A stretch of DNA of 64,000 nucleotides. Origin: Bradyrhizobium sp. CCH5-F6. GTDB taxonomy: Bacteria; Pseudomonadota; Alphaproteobacteria; Rhizobiales; Xanthobacteraceae. This document shows positions 10,447 through 19,501 of this stretch, one piece after another; the stretch's first letter is position 1; every line of letters begins with the position of its first letter. Where the stretch lies: assembly GCF_001556045.1 (NCBI RefSeq), contig NZ_LSIC01000050.1:1-64000 (forward strand), written 5' to 3'. The notes beneath the pieces were generated by a model that was not told the origin of the DNA, ran no database searches, and saw nothing but the letters and a program-made list of their open reading frames with translations. A program made the translations under genes and the position numbers.

Positions 10447-11859
10447 TCAGATCACCTTGCCGGGATTGAGCAGGCGATCGGGATCGAGCGCAGCCTTCAG
10501 AGTCCGCATCAGCGCGATCTCGGCCTCGCTCCTGGCATGGCCCAGCCACTGCTTCTTCAGCGTGCCGATGCCGTGCTCGGCCGAGACACTGCCGCCCATG
10601 TCGCGGACGAGCCCGTAGATGATCGCGTCCATCGCGTCCTTCGGCTGCTGCGCCACGGAGAGGCCGGTGACCCAGGAGACGAGATGCAGATTGCCGTCGC
10701 CGATATGACCGTAATAGACGCTCTCGCAACCATTGATGCCGGAGGCCAGCGCCGCCTTGCAGCGCGAGACGAACTCGTCCATGCGCGCCACCGCAAGGCC
10801 GATGTCGTAGGAGATGTGCGGCCCAAGCACCTGGCCGAACTCGGCGCAGATGTCGCGCACGCGCCAGAAGGCCTGCGTCTGCGCCAGCGATTGCGCGACG
10901 GCGGCGTCGGCGAGCAGCCCACGTTCCATCAGCTCTTCGAGCCAGCTCTGGAAGCGCGGTGCGTCCAGGCTCTCGTCGGTGCCCTGCGCCTCCACCAGCA
11001 CGTAGAGGCCGTGACCTGGGGCGACCGGCGGCTTCACCCCGGCGCGCGTGGTGATCACGTCCCAATAGTCCGGCCACATCACCTCGAAGGCCGACAGCAG
11101 CGGACCGAGCCCGCTGCGCGCGGCATCGAGCAGCGCGATCACCGCGGCATAATCCTTGAGCGCGCAGAGCGCCGCCATGGTCGAGCGCGGCTTCGGAAAC
11201 AGCTTGAGCACCACGCGGGTGATGATGCCAAGCGTGCCTTCCGAGCCGATGAACAGATGCTTCAGGTCGTAGCCGGCATTGTTCTTCATCAGCTTGTTGA
11301 GGCTGGTGATGATGGTGCCGTCGGGCAGCACGACCTCCAGGCCGAGCACCAGCTCGCGCGTCATGCCGTAACGGATGACGCGGTTGCCGCCGGCATTGGT
11401 GGAGAGATTGCCGCCGATGGCGCAGGAGCCGCGCGAGCCGAGGTCGAGCGGAAAGAAGAAGCCGGCCTCGTCCGCAGCCTTCTGGATCGTCTCAAGCGGC
11501 GTGCCCGCCTTGACCGTCATCGTCGCGGAGGCGCGGTCGATCTCCTCGATTCCGGTCATGCGCTCCAGCGAGATCGCGACCCAGCCGTCCTCAGGCGATG
11601 CGCCGCGGCACAGCCCGGTCAGTCCGCCCTGCGGCACGAAAGGAAGCCGTGCCTGCCGGCACGTCGCAATCGCATCGGCAACGCCCTGCGCATCGACCGG
11701 CCGGATCACCGCGAGCGGCGTCTGCGGCAGGCTCGCGCTCCAGTCGTTGCAATTGCGCGCGGGCACGTCGCGGCCGGTCAACACCGCGGCTTGCCCAAGC
11801 TTGTCGCGCAGGACGCCGAGCAACTGATCGGGCCGCCCGGTGGGAGTCACCATGTCCAT
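10447..11859 (-). CDS. FAD-linked oxidoreductase (GlcD / D-2-hydroxyacid type)
   Basis: A 470-residue flavoprotein. An FAD_binding_4 (PCMH) domain occupies about 40-215 (PQGGLTGLCRGASP, then GNLSTNAGGNRVIRYGMTRE). An FAD-oxidase C-terminal domain follows, ending with SVSAEHGIGTLKK. Members oxidise D-lactate, glycolate, D-2-hydroxyglutarate or related 2-hydroxy acids. The start at 11859 is chosen because GGAGG sits 6 nt upstream. With the GntR regulator and the divergent lyase it forms a small catabolic module for a hydroxy or sugar acid. Confidence 0.87.
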   Translation of the reverse strand: MDMVTPTGRPDQLLGVLRDKLGQAAVLTGRDVPARNCNDWSASLPQTPLAVIRPVDAQGVADAIATCRQARLPFVPQGGLTGLCRGASPEDGWVAISLERMTGIEEIDRASATMTVKAGTPLETIQKAADEAGFFFPLDLGSRGSCAIGGNLSTNAGGNRVIRYGMTRELVLGLEVVLPDGTIITSLNKLMKNNAGYDLKHLFIGSEGTLGIITRVVLKLFPKPRSTMAALCALKDYAAVIALLDAARSGLGPLLSAFEVMWPDYWDVITTRAGVKPPVAPGHGLYVLVEAQGTDESLDAPRFQSWLEELMERGLLADAAVAQSLAQTQAFWRVRDICAEFGQVLGPHISYDIGLAVARMDEFVSRCKAALASGINGCESVYYGHIGDGNLHLVSWVTGLSVAQQPKDAMDAIIYGLVRDMGGSVSAEHGIGTLKKQWLGHARSEAEIALMRTLKAALDPDRLLNPGKVI

Positions 11860-11913
11860 GCGAGACCTCCTCAAAATTCTGGCTGCGCTCAAGGCGTGTC
11901 GGTTTGCGTCGGT

Positions 11914-11932
11914 CTTGTATGTAAGGTACAAG
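11914..11932. promoter_or_regulatory. Putative GntR (FCD) operator
   Basis: CTTGTA and TACAAG form 6-bp arms around a 7-bp spacer, between the divergent FAD oxidoreductase and lyase genes. TTGTA/TACAA-type half-sites are usual for FCD regulators. Assignment to the GntR gene at 9774 is inference from position. Confidence 0.5.
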
Positions 11933-12024
11933 ATAGAAAGTAAAGCAAAATTGGGATCCCGGTAAGTGCGGAAGATCGTTGGAGATCAGCGGCTTAGCTC
12001 GGGACGGCAGCAAGGGGTGGCGTG

Positions 12025-12909
12025 ATGACGGAGGCAATTCGCGGGTTCTGGGTGGCATCGGCGACGCCGCTGGCAGCGGACGGCAGTGTGGATTCCGCCA
12101 GGCTCGCCGCCCACGCCAAGCAGCTCTTCAGCAAGGGCGTCGATGGCGTCGTGCTGTTCGGTACCACGGGCGAGGGCACCTCGTTCAATGTCGGCGAACG
12201 CGTCGCGACCATCGAGGCGATGCTCAAGGCCGGCGTTGCGCCCGAACGCATCGGAATCGGCGGCGGCTTTCCTGCCATCACCGACAGCATCGCATTGACG
12301 CGCGCCGCGCTCGGCCTCGGCCTGCGCCACGTGCTGCTGCTGCCGCCCTATTTCGACCGCAGCGTCACGCCCGAAGGCATCGAGGATGCCTTTGCGGCGA
12401 TCATCGACGGCGTCGCCGATGATCGGCTGCGCGCCTCGCTCTATCACATCCCGCAGGTGTCGGGCGTCGCGATCCCGACGAAGGTCGCCGCGAACCTGCG
12501 CAAGCGCTACGGCAAGCAGGTCGCGGGCCTGAAGGACTCCAGCGGCGACTTCAAGCAGTTCCAGGCCTTCCGCGCAGCCGCGCCCGAGCTCGCCATCACC
12601 GTCGGCAACGAGCCCGACATCGCCCGCGCGATCGCCGCGGGCGGCGCCGGCACCATTTGCGGCATGGCCAACATCGTACCGGAGCTGGTCAAGGGCATGT
12701 TTGACGGCAAGGATGTCGAAGCGCGCATGCAGGCAGCGGCAGATGCCGTGGTGAAGACGCCGTCTCTGGTCGCGACGTTGAAGGCTATCCTCGCGGCGCA
12801 GACGGGCGATACAGGCTGGCTGCGCGTTCGCCCCCCGCTCCGCGCGTTGTCCGACGGCGCCGCGCTCAAGCGAAGTCTCGACGCGCTGATGGTGCCTGCC
12901 ATCGCGTAG
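12025..12909 (+). CDS. DHDPS/NAL-family class I lyase
   Basis: A 294-residue TIM-barrel protein of the dihydrodipicolinate synthase / N-acetylneuraminate lyase family. The pyruvate-binding GTTGEG is at about residues 46-51, the tyrosine is in SLYHIPQ, and the Schiff-base lysine is in GLKDSSGD. The ATG at 12025 is preferred over the overlapping GTG at 12022 because of the AGGGG spacing. Being divergent from an FAD hydroxyacid oxidoreductase and a GntR regulator, it is probably catabolic (a keto-deoxy sugar acid aldolase or dehydratase) rather than the lysine biosynthetic enzyme. Confidence 0.85.
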   Translation: MTEAIRGFWVASATPLAADGSVDSARLAAHAKQLFSKGVDGVVLFGTTGEGTSFNVGERVATIEAMLKAGVAPERIGIGGGFPAITDSIALTRAALGLGLRHVLLLPPYFDRSVTPEGIEDAFAAIIDGVADDRLRASLYHIPQVSGVAIPTKVAANLRKRYGKQVAGLKDSSGDFKQFQAFRAAAPELAITVGNEPDIARAIAAGGAGTICGMANIVPELVKGMFDGKDVEARMQAAADAVVKTPSLVATLKAILAAQTGDTGWLRVRPPLRALSDGAALKRSLDALMVPAIA

Positions 12910-12992
12910 AATCGCGATGCGGCGTCGCAAATGCGCGTGGTGCGTGCAGCACTCGGCGTGGTGGCAATTGAAGATTGAGGATTGGTCCGATC

Positions 12993-13013
12993 CGTTCTTA
13001 GAACGATTCAATA
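12993..13013 (+). promoter_or_regulatory. Irr/ICE-like iron-control site
   Basis: The 17-mer at 12997-13013 (CTTAGAA-CGA-TTCAATA) matches the rhizobial iron control element pattern TTTAGAA-N3-TTCTAAA, as I recall it, in 6 of 7 and 5 of 7 half-site bases. A perfect 6-bp-arm palindrome (CGTTCT/AGAACG around T) overlaps it at 12993-13005. It lies about 100 bp upstream of a siderophore receptor gene, where iron control is expected. Confidence 0.5.
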
Positions 13014-13110
13014 CTAGAGCGATTCAACTCCGCCTACGGTTCCGCTCGCGCTCCGTGCCTGTTAGACGCGCCAGCTTCAATGCTGCGTCTGACCTGGAAG
13101 TGAATCGAAC

Positions 13111-15438
13111 GTGCGTGCTCAATTGGATGGCCAATGCGCTAGCGGCCACCGTCACCGTGCCGGCAAGAGCCGAGCGGGTCTTCTCATCGGAGCGGCTGTG
13201 CTGCTCGCCGAATGCCCCTCCAACATGACGACCGCGCAGGCGCAATCCGCTCTGCCGCCCGTGACGGTGGAAGCGCCGGTGCAGCGGCCGAAACCGGCGC
13301 GGGCATCGGATCAGGCTTCACGCCGCTCGCAAACCGCCGCGCGCCAACGTAGTCGCAATACCGCACCCGCAGCGCCGACGCTCTCGGAGCGAGCGGCCGC
13401 GGAAGCCGCCGCACAGCAAGCCGCAAAGCTCGGCTACCGCGCGATGCCGAGTGCGACCACGCTGCGCAGCGGGGCTTCGCCGCTCGACACCTCGCAGGCC
13501 GTCAACGTGGTGCCCGAGCAGGTGCTGAAGGATCAGCTCCCGCGCAACATCGACGATGCGCTCGCCAACGTCTCGGGCGTCACCCAGACCAACACGCTCG
13601 CCGGCACCCAGGACGCCGTGATCCGCCGCGGCTTCGGCGACAATCGCGACGGCTCGATCATGCGCAACGGCATGCCGCTGGTGCAGGGCCGCAGTCTCAA
13701 TCCCGCGGTTGAAAGCGTCGAGGTGCTCAAGGGGCCGGCCTCGCTGCTCTACGGCATCATGGATCCCGGCGGCATCGTCAACACCATCAGCAAGCGGCCG
13801 GAGCTCTATCAGCACGGTTCGGTCACGCTGCTCGGCTCGACCTACGCGAACAATCGCAGCGGCGCCGACGGCCTGCTCGACGTCACCGGCCCGATCGGCG
13901 ATCAGGGTCTTGCCTATCGCTTCATCGGCTACGGCGTCAGCGAGGACTATTGGCGCAATTTCGGCCGGCACCGCGAAATGCTGGTTGCGCCGTCACTGGC
14001 CTGGTACGGAAAGGACACCACGGTCCAGCTCAACTACGAGCATCGCGAGTTCATCTATCCGTTCGACCGCGGAACGGCGTTCATCAACGGCGCGCCGCTG
14101 GCGATTCCGAAGACGCGCCGGCTCGACGAGCCCTACAACAACATGTGGGGGACGTCCGACCTGATCCAGGCCTCGGTCGAGCATCGCATCAATCAGGACT
14201 GGAAGCTCTTTGCCGGTTATAGCTACAACACCGAGACCTTCAGCGCGAACCAGCTCCGCATCACCGGCGTCAACGCGAATACCGGTGTCGAGACTCGCAG
14301 CAATGATGGCACGCAGGGCTCGCTGAGCAATTCCAGCTACGGGACGTCCTACATCTCGGGCGGGTTCTGGCTCGGCGACATGCGCAACGAGGTGCTGTTC
14401 GGCGGCGACGGCCAGTATCGCACGATCTACCGCGACAATCTGATCCGGCAGGCGACCCCGTCCTTCAATGTCTACAACCCGGTCTACGGTCTGATCGGGC
14501 CGGGCACGACGGTTTCGAATAGCGACAGCGCCCAGACCGATAAGCTCGGCCAATGGTCGCTGTTCTTCCAGGACACGCTGCATCTGACCGAGCGGTTTGC
14601 GCTGGTCGGCGGCGTGCGTTACATGGACTACGATCAGCTCGCCGGGCGCGGAAGGCCGTTCAAAACCAACACAAATGTCTCCGCGGATGCGGTACTGCCG
14701 CTCGGCGGCGCGATCTTCAAGCTCACCGACGAGCTTTCGCTCTATGCGAGCTATACCCAGTCTTTGAAGCCGAACTCCACCATTGCTCCGCTCAGCAACG
14801 GCGGCGGCGTCGTGCTCGGATCGGACATCGCGCCCGAGGAGGGCACGCAATACGAGACCGGCCTCAAGTTCGATCTCAACAAGCGCCTCTCAGGCACGCT
14901 CGCGATTTACGATATCGAGAAGCATAACGTGCTGGTCAGCCAGCTCAACACGGCAACCGGTCTCAACGTATATACCGCAGCCGGCAAGGTCCGCTCGCGC
15001 GGTGTCGAGCTCGACGTCACCGGCCGGCTCACCGACCATTGGAGCATGATCGGAAGCTATGGTTACACCGATGCGCGCGTGATCGAGGATCCGACATATG
15101 CCGGTAAGCAGTTGCAGAACGTTGCCATGAACACGGCCTCGCTGTTTCTGGTCTACGATTTTGGGACGATGCTTCCCGGTCAGCTCAGGCTCGGCGGCGG
15201 TGCCCGCTATGTCGGCGACCGGCCCGGCGATGCGTTGAACACGTTCGTGCTGCCATCCTATGTCGTTGCCGATGTCTTCGCGACCTATGAGACGAAGCAC
15301 CAGACACTGCCGGTCATCTATCAGCTCAACGTCAAGAACCTGTTCGACACGCTCTATTACACCTCCGCCCAGAACAATTTGGGCGTCGCCATCGGCGACG
15401 CACGCCGCGTGTCGCTGTCGGCAACGGTGAAGTTCTAG
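13111..15438 (+). CDS. TonB-dependent siderophore receptor
   Basis: A 775-residue outer-membrane receptor. An N-terminal basic/hydrophobic export signal is followed by a TonB-box-like LPPVTVEAP (about residues 47-56), an Ala/Arg-rich linker, a plug domain (about 115-225, with NIDDALANVSGV and VEVLKGPASLLYGIMDPGG) and a beta-barrel ending in the canonical aromatic residue (VKF). The plug wording is typical of ferrichrome/hydroxamate-type receptors. The start is a GTG with only a weak ribosome binding site, so the exact N-terminus is uncertain. It is followed 2 bp later by a PepSY membrane protein. Confidence 0.9.
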   Translation: MRAQLDGQCASGHRHRAGKSRAGLLIGAAVLLAECPSNMTTAQAQSALPPVTVEAPVQRPKPARASDQASRRSQTAARQRSRNTAPAAPTLSERAAAEAAAQQAAKLGYRAMPSATTLRSGASPLDTSQAVNVVPEQVLKDQLPRNIDDALANVSGVTQTNTLAGTQDAVIRRGFGDNRDGSIMRNGMPLVQGRSLNPAVESVEVLKGPASLLYGIMDPGGIVNTISKRPELYQHGSVTLLGSTYANNRSGADGLLDVTGPIGDQGLAYRFIGYGVSEDYWRNFGRHREMLVAPSLAWYGKDTTVQLNYEHREFIYPFDRGTAFINGAPLAIPKTRRLDEPYNNMWGTSDLIQASVEHRINQDWKLFAGYSYNTETFSANQLRITGVNANTGVETRSNDGTQGSLSNSSYGTSYISGGFWLGDMRNEVLFGGDGQYRTIYRDNLIRQATPSFNVYNPVYGLIGPGTTVSNSDSAQTDKLGQWSLFFQDTLHLTERFALVGGVRYMDYDQLAGRGRPFKTNTNVSADAVLPLGGAIFKLTDELSLYASYTQSLKPNSTIAPLSNGGGVVLGSDIAPEEGTQYETGLKFDLNKRLSGTLAIYDIEKHNVLVSQLNTATGLNVYTAAGKVRSRGVELDVTGRLTDHWSMIGSYGYTDARVIEDPTYAGKQLQNVAMNTASLFLVYDFGTMLPGQLRLGGGARYVGDRPGDALNTFVLPSYVVADVFATYETKHQTLPVIYQLNVKNLFDTLYYTSAQNNLGVAIGDARRVSLSATVKF

Positions 15439-15440
15439 CG

Positions 15441-16625
15441 ATGACGGTGCGGATCGGGCATAAGGTCAAGGCAGCCCTGCTCCAGATCCATTCCGTCGCG
15501 GGCCTCGTGCTCGCGCTGCTGCTGGCCCTGATCGCGCTGACCGGCGCGATCATGAGTTTTGAGGACGAGATCGTCGATCAACTCAACGCCGGGATCATGC
15601 AGGTCGCGCCGCGTCAAACGCCGGTGCTGATGCCTGACGACCTGATCGCCCGGGTGAAGGCGGCGCAGGATGTCGGCAAAGTCTCGGCCGTCACGCTGTC
15701 GAGCGATCCGGCAGCGGCGGTCCATGTCCGCTTCGCGCGGGACGAACAGGGCAGCCGGCCGGGCTCGCTCTATGTCGACCCCCATGACGCGCGCGTGCTG
15801 GGTTCGCCGCGCGGCGAGGCGTTCTTCGCGACCGTGCGCAAGCTACACCGTTGGCTGCTGATTCCCGGCGACGCCAAGGGCTGGGGACGTCCGATCACCG
15901 GCACCATCGCGCTCGGTCTGATCGTCATGCTGGTTTCGGGCCTCGTGTTGCGCTGGCCGCGTCGCGCGAGCAGCGTGAAGATGTGGCTGAAGCCGAACCT
16001 CGCGCTGAGCGGCCGCGGACTGCACCGGTCGCTGCATGCGGTGATCGGCACCTGGGTGCTTCCGGTCTATCTCGCGATGACGCTCACCGGGCTGTGGTTC
16101 TCCTTCGAATGGTACAAGGACGGCGTGACCTGGCTGTTGGCGCGTCCTCACGTCACCGTAGCGAAGATGCCCGCAAAGTCGCCGCGGGCGGCCGACCGTC
16201 CTGGGACCGCGCAGCCGATCGGATTCGATCGGGCCTGGACGACGTTCCAGCGCGAGGAAGGCGGCCGCTTCTCCAGGGCCTTGCTGACGCTGCCGGCTGG
16301 CTCTGGCACGGTGATACGAATCCGGTCGTGGGGGAACGATAGGACGCTCGAGACCACACGCGATGAATTTCGTATCGACGCAGTCACCGGGCAGATGGTC
16401 TCGGCTGAGCGCTATGACGACAAGACATTCGGCGAGAAGATCATCGCGGCCATTTACGACATCCATCGCGGCGCGATCCTGGGATGGCCGGGCAAGCTCG
16501 CCTTCATGATGGCCGCGATCCTGATGCCGTTGTTCTCGGTCACCGGCATCCTGCTCTATCTGTCGCGTCGCAAGCTGCGGCGCCCGGCGCAGCCGCCGCT
16601 CGGGCGGCTCGTTCCCGGTGAGTGA
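15441..16625 (+). CDS. PepSY-associated membrane protein
   Basis: A 394-residue inner-membrane protein. The first helix is at about 17-38 (SVAGLVLALLLALIALTGAIMSF). PepSY-type segments and a helix at about 150-175 follow, then the HAVIGTWVLPVYLAMTLTGL helix, and the last one at about 352-375. Several histidines in helices (LHRSLHAV, DIHRGAILGWPGK) resemble heme-binding positions of the PiuB/PepSY_TM family, whose members are thought to reduce ferric siderophores at the inner membrane. It starts 2 bp after the siderophore receptor stop, so it is co-transcribed. Confidence 0.87.
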   Translation: MTVRIGHKVKAALLQIHSVAGLVLALLLALIALTGAIMSFEDEIVDQLNAGIMQVAPRQTPVLMPDDLIARVKAAQDVGKVSAVTLSSDPAAAVHVRFARDEQGSRPGSLYVDPHDARVLGSPRGEAFFATVRKLHRWLLIPGDAKGWGRPITGTIALGLIVMLVSGLVLRWPRRASSVKMWLKPNLALSGRGLHRSLHAVIGTWVLPVYLAMTLTGLWFSFEWYKDGVTWLLARPHVTVAKMPAKSPRAADRPGTAQPIGFDRAWTTFQREEGGRFSRALLTLPAGSGTVIRIRSWGNDRTLETTRDEFRIDAVTGQMVSAERYDDKTFGEKIIAAIYDIHRGAILGWPGKLAFMMAAILMPLFSVTGILLYLSRRKLRRPAQPPLGRLVPGE

Positions 16626-16694
16626 GCGGACAGACTAGCCAACGCGGTTGCAATCGTTCAGAAACCATGGCCTGCCTTTCCCGGGATCCACGCC

Positions 16695-17927
16695 ATGAAG
16701 CTTCCGACCGCTACCCCCGCCGACCTCCGCCGTGCGCTGCTGCTGCGCGAAGAAATCGCGCTGCTCGATCTCCGATACGAGGCTGCCTTCGCGACCGGAC
16801 ACCCGCTGTTCGCCGCCAACATGGCCCTCGACCGGATCGAGATAGAGGCCGAGGTCAGGCTGCCGCGCAAGGATGTGGCGATCGTGCTCTATGATGGCGG
16901 TGATGGGCTGGTCGCGCCCGGCGCCGAGCGTCTGGCCGCGCTCGGCTACACCAACATCACCGCCCTCGACGGCGGGCTGACGGCCTGGCGCGCGGCGGGC
17001 TTCGAGGTTTTCGAGGACGTCAATTCCTACTCGAAGGCGTTCGGAGAACTGGTCGAGTCGCGCCGCCACACGCCTTCGCTCAGCGCCGACGAGGTCGCCA
17101 AGCTCATCGCCGACAAGGCCAACATCACCATTCTCGACGTCCGCCGCTTCGACGAATATGCGACCATGAACATCCCGGGCTCGGTCAGCGTGCCCGGCGC
17201 GGAGCTGGTGCTGCGGGCAGGGCAAGCCGCGCCCGATCCCGAGACGACGATCATCGTCAACTGCGCCGGCCGTACCCGCTCGATCATCGGCACCCAGTCG
17301 CTGATCAATGCCGGCGTGCCCAACAAGGTGCGCGCGCTGCGCAACGGCACCATCGGCTGGACGCTGGCGCGGCATACGCTCGACCATGGCGCTGACAGGC
17401 GCGGCGCGATCGGGCCGTTCGAGGGCGGCCCGGCCAATGCCCGCGATGTCGCCTATCGCGCCGGTGTTCGCCATATCGGTGCGCACGAGATGTCGGCGCT
17501 TGCCGTGCAGACCCATCGTACGCTCTATCGCTTCGACGTGCGTGAGGCCGAGGAATATGCGGCCGGCCATCTCCCCGGTTTTCGCCATTATCCCGGCGGC
17601 CAGCTCGTCCAGGAGACCGACATGGCCGCACCCGTGCGCGGCGCGCGCATTATCCTGACCGACGACAAGAACGTTCGCGCCGACATGACGGCGTCGTGGC
17701 TGGCCCAGATGGGCTGGGAGGTCTATGTGCTCGAAGGCGGCTATGACGGCGCGCTTGAGATCGGCCCGCCGCACGTGTTGCCGAAGCCGGATCCGGCACA
17801 CCGCTACCGCCGGCCCTATGAAGGGACTGATGTGGCCGAAGCTGCGATGCAGGCCTATCTCGACTGGGAATACGGCCTCGTCGAGCAGCTCCGCCGCGAC
17901 GGCACGCATGGGTTCTACGTGATTTGA
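16695..17927 (+). CDS. Multi-domain rhodanese-like protein
   Basis: A 410-residue protein of at least three consecutive rhodanese folds (about 8-105, 125-230 and 260-350). Only the second has a catalytic cysteine loop (NCAGRTRS, C190). The equivalent loops in the first (LYDGGDG) and third (LTDDKNVRA) lack cysteine. This suggests one working sulfurtransferase site with flanking non-catalytic domains. The start is the ATG after CCACGCC at 16695. It stands alone between the PepSY gene and serA; a link to sulfur or cyanide handling is family knowledge only. Confidence 0.85.
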   Translation: MKLPTATPADLRRALLLREEIALLDLRYEAAFATGHPLFAANMALDRIEIEAEVRLPRKDVAIVLYDGGDGLVAPGAERLAALGYTNITALDGGLTAWRAAGFEVFEDVNSYSKAFGELVESRRHTPSLSADEVAKLIADKANITILDVRRFDEYATMNIPGSVSVPGAELVLRAGQAAPDPETTIIVNCAGRTRSIIGTQSLINAGVPNKVRALRNGTIGWTLARHTLDHGADRRGAIGPFEGGPANARDVAYRAGVRHIGAHEMSALAVQTHRTLYRFDVREAEEYAAGHLPGFRHYPGGQLVQETDMAAPVRGARIILTDDKNVRADMTASWLAQMGWEVYVLEGGYDGALEIGPPHVLPKPDPAHRYRRPYEGTDVAEAAMQAYLDWEYGLVEQLRRDGTHGFYVI

Positions 17928-17948
17928 TTCCGTTATCCGTCACCCTGA

Positions 17949-18062
17949 CGTGGCCGCTTCTTCAGCGGCCCTCGAAGGGCGACGGTCCTGCCGCAGCGGG
18001 GCCGTTCATCCTTCGAGGCTTCCCACGCAACGCTTCGCTGGCTCGCACCGCAGGATGACGGG
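17949..18062. repeat. Dispersed palindromic repeat copy
   Basis: Contains the ATCCTTCGAGGCT and GCAGGATGACGG signatures of the same repeat family found at 42500 and 62235, here in degenerate form. It fills most of the 249-bp gap before serA. Confidence 0.5.
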
Positions 18063-18176
18063 TCTGGTAACCCGTCCCTGCCGCCCCGCCATTTTCTCCC
18101 CGTATCAGTGCCCTATTGTGCCGCGCACCGTCCGCGGTCTATGAGCTGCGGCGAAGCTGTGACTTACGGAGAGACC

Positions 18177-19421
18177 ATGTCAGCCCCAGGCCAAGGCCCC
18201 GAGCGGAATGCGAAGGCGCTGCTCCTCGAAGGCGTCAATGACAGCGCCGTCGACCTGTTCAAGAGCGCGGGCTTCGCCAATGTCGAGCGGCTGACCAAGG
18301 CGCTGGATGGCGAGGATCTGCGCCGCGCGCTCAAGGGCGTGTCGTTGCTCGGTATCCGCTCGCGAACCCAGATCACCGATGAGGTGCTCGCCGCCGCCGA
18401 CCAGCTTCTCGCGGTCGGCTGCTTCAGCGTCGGCACCAACCAGGTCGATCTTTCGGCGGCGCGCAAGCGCGGCATTCCCGTCTTCAACGCGCCGTTCTCC
18501 AATACGCGCAGCGTCGCCGAACTCGTGATCGGCGAGATCGTGATGCTGCTGCGGCGGATCTTTCCGCGTTCGGTGTCGGCCCACGCCGGAGGCTGGGACA
18601 AGTCGGCGACCGGCAGCCGCGAGGTGCGCGGCCGCACGCTCGGCATCGTCGGCTACGGCAATATCGGCTCGCAGCTCTCGACCCTGGCCGAGGCCATGGG
18701 CATGCGCGTGATCTATTTCGACCGCACCGACAAGCTCCGCCACGGCAACACCGAGCCTGTCGAGAAGCTCGAAGAGCTGCTGGCACAGAGCGACGTCGTC
18801 AGCCTGCACGTGCCGGAGACGCCGGAGACAGCAGGCATGATCGGCGAGAAGGAGCTGCGGGCGATGAAGCCCGGCTCGTTCCTGATCAACAACAGCCGCG
18901 GCACGGTGGTCGATCTCGATGCGCTCGCGCGCGCCTTGCGCGACGGTCACCTCGCCGGCGCGGCGGTCGACGTGTTTCCGGTCGAACCGTCCTCGAATTC
19001 CGATCGCTTCAAGAGTCCCATTCAGGGCCTCGAGAACGTCATCCTCACCCCGCATATCGGCGGCTCGACCGAAGAGGCGCAGGAGCGTATCGGCGGCGAG
19101 GTGGCGCGCAAGCTGGTCGACTATTTCATCACCGGCTCGACCATGGGCGCGGTGAACTTCCCCGAAGTGCAACTGCATCTTCGCCCTTCCGGCGCGCGCT
19201 TCAGCCATGTTCATCGCAACGTGCCGGGCATGTTGCGGCGGCTCAACGAGGTGTTCCTGCAGCGCGACATCAACATCGCCGCTCAATATCTGGAGACAGC
19301 CGGCGACCTCGGCTATGTCGTGCTCGACGCCGATCTCGGCGGCCACGACTCCGGCGAGCTTCTCGAGCAGATCCGCGCCCTCGACGGCACCATCGGCGCG
19401 CGCCTGGTGTTCGAGCACTAG
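18177..19421 (+). CDS. serA: D-3-phosphoglycerate dehydrogenase
   Basis: A 414-residue NAD-dependent enzyme for the first step of serine synthesis. It has the catalytic domain, the Rossmann GYGNIGSQ motif at about 160, the catalytic Arg in NNSRGTVVD, Glu in the VEP region and His in TPHIGGST, then a C-terminal ACT domain (about 345-414, RRLNEVFLQRDINIAAQYL) that binds serine in the E. coli-type enzyme. The length matches that short E. coli type rather than the long form. The start at 18177 follows GGAGAG. It appears monocistronic, with a hairpin after the stop. Confidence 0.92.
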   Translation: MSAPGQGPERNAKALLLEGVNDSAVDLFKSAGFANVERLTKALDGEDLRRALKGVSLLGIRSRTQITDEVLAAADQLLAVGCFSVGTNQVDLSAARKRGIPVFNAPFSNTRSVAELVIGEIVMLLRRIFPRSVSAHAGGWDKSATGSREVRGRTLGIVGYGNIGSQLSTLAEAMGMRVIYFDRTDKLRHGNTEPVEKLEELLAQSDVVSLHVPETPETAGMIGEKELRAMKPGSFLINNSRGTVVDLDALARALRDGHLAGAAVDVFPVEPSSNSDRFKSPIQGLENVILTPHIGGSTEEAQERIGGEVARKLVDYFITGSTMGAVNFPEVQLHLRPSGARFSHVHRNVPGMLRRLNEVFLQRDINIAAQYLETAGDLGYVVLDADLGGHDSGELLEQIRALDGTIGARLVFEH

Positions 19422-19440
19422 AGTCTTGTTGACGGGCTTC

Positions 19441-19467
19441 AGGAGGTCGCATTCAATGCGGTCTCCT
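19441..19467 (+). terminator. Hairpin after serA
   Basis: Imperfect 13-bp arms (AGGAGGTCGCATT and AATGCGGTCTCCT, 11 of 13 paired) around a single C follow the serA stop by 19 bp. No T-run follows, so it may terminate weakly or just protect the 3' end. Confidence 0.45.
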
Positions 19468-19501
19468 GACGGATCGACAAACAAGAAACCGGGTGGAAAC
19501 G

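Noticed and set aside
10054..11943. A 629-codon open frame on the plus strand opposite the FAD oxidoreductase and GntR genes
   Set aside because: It is an antisense frame kept open by high GC and third-position bias; it has no family motif and no ribosome binding site.
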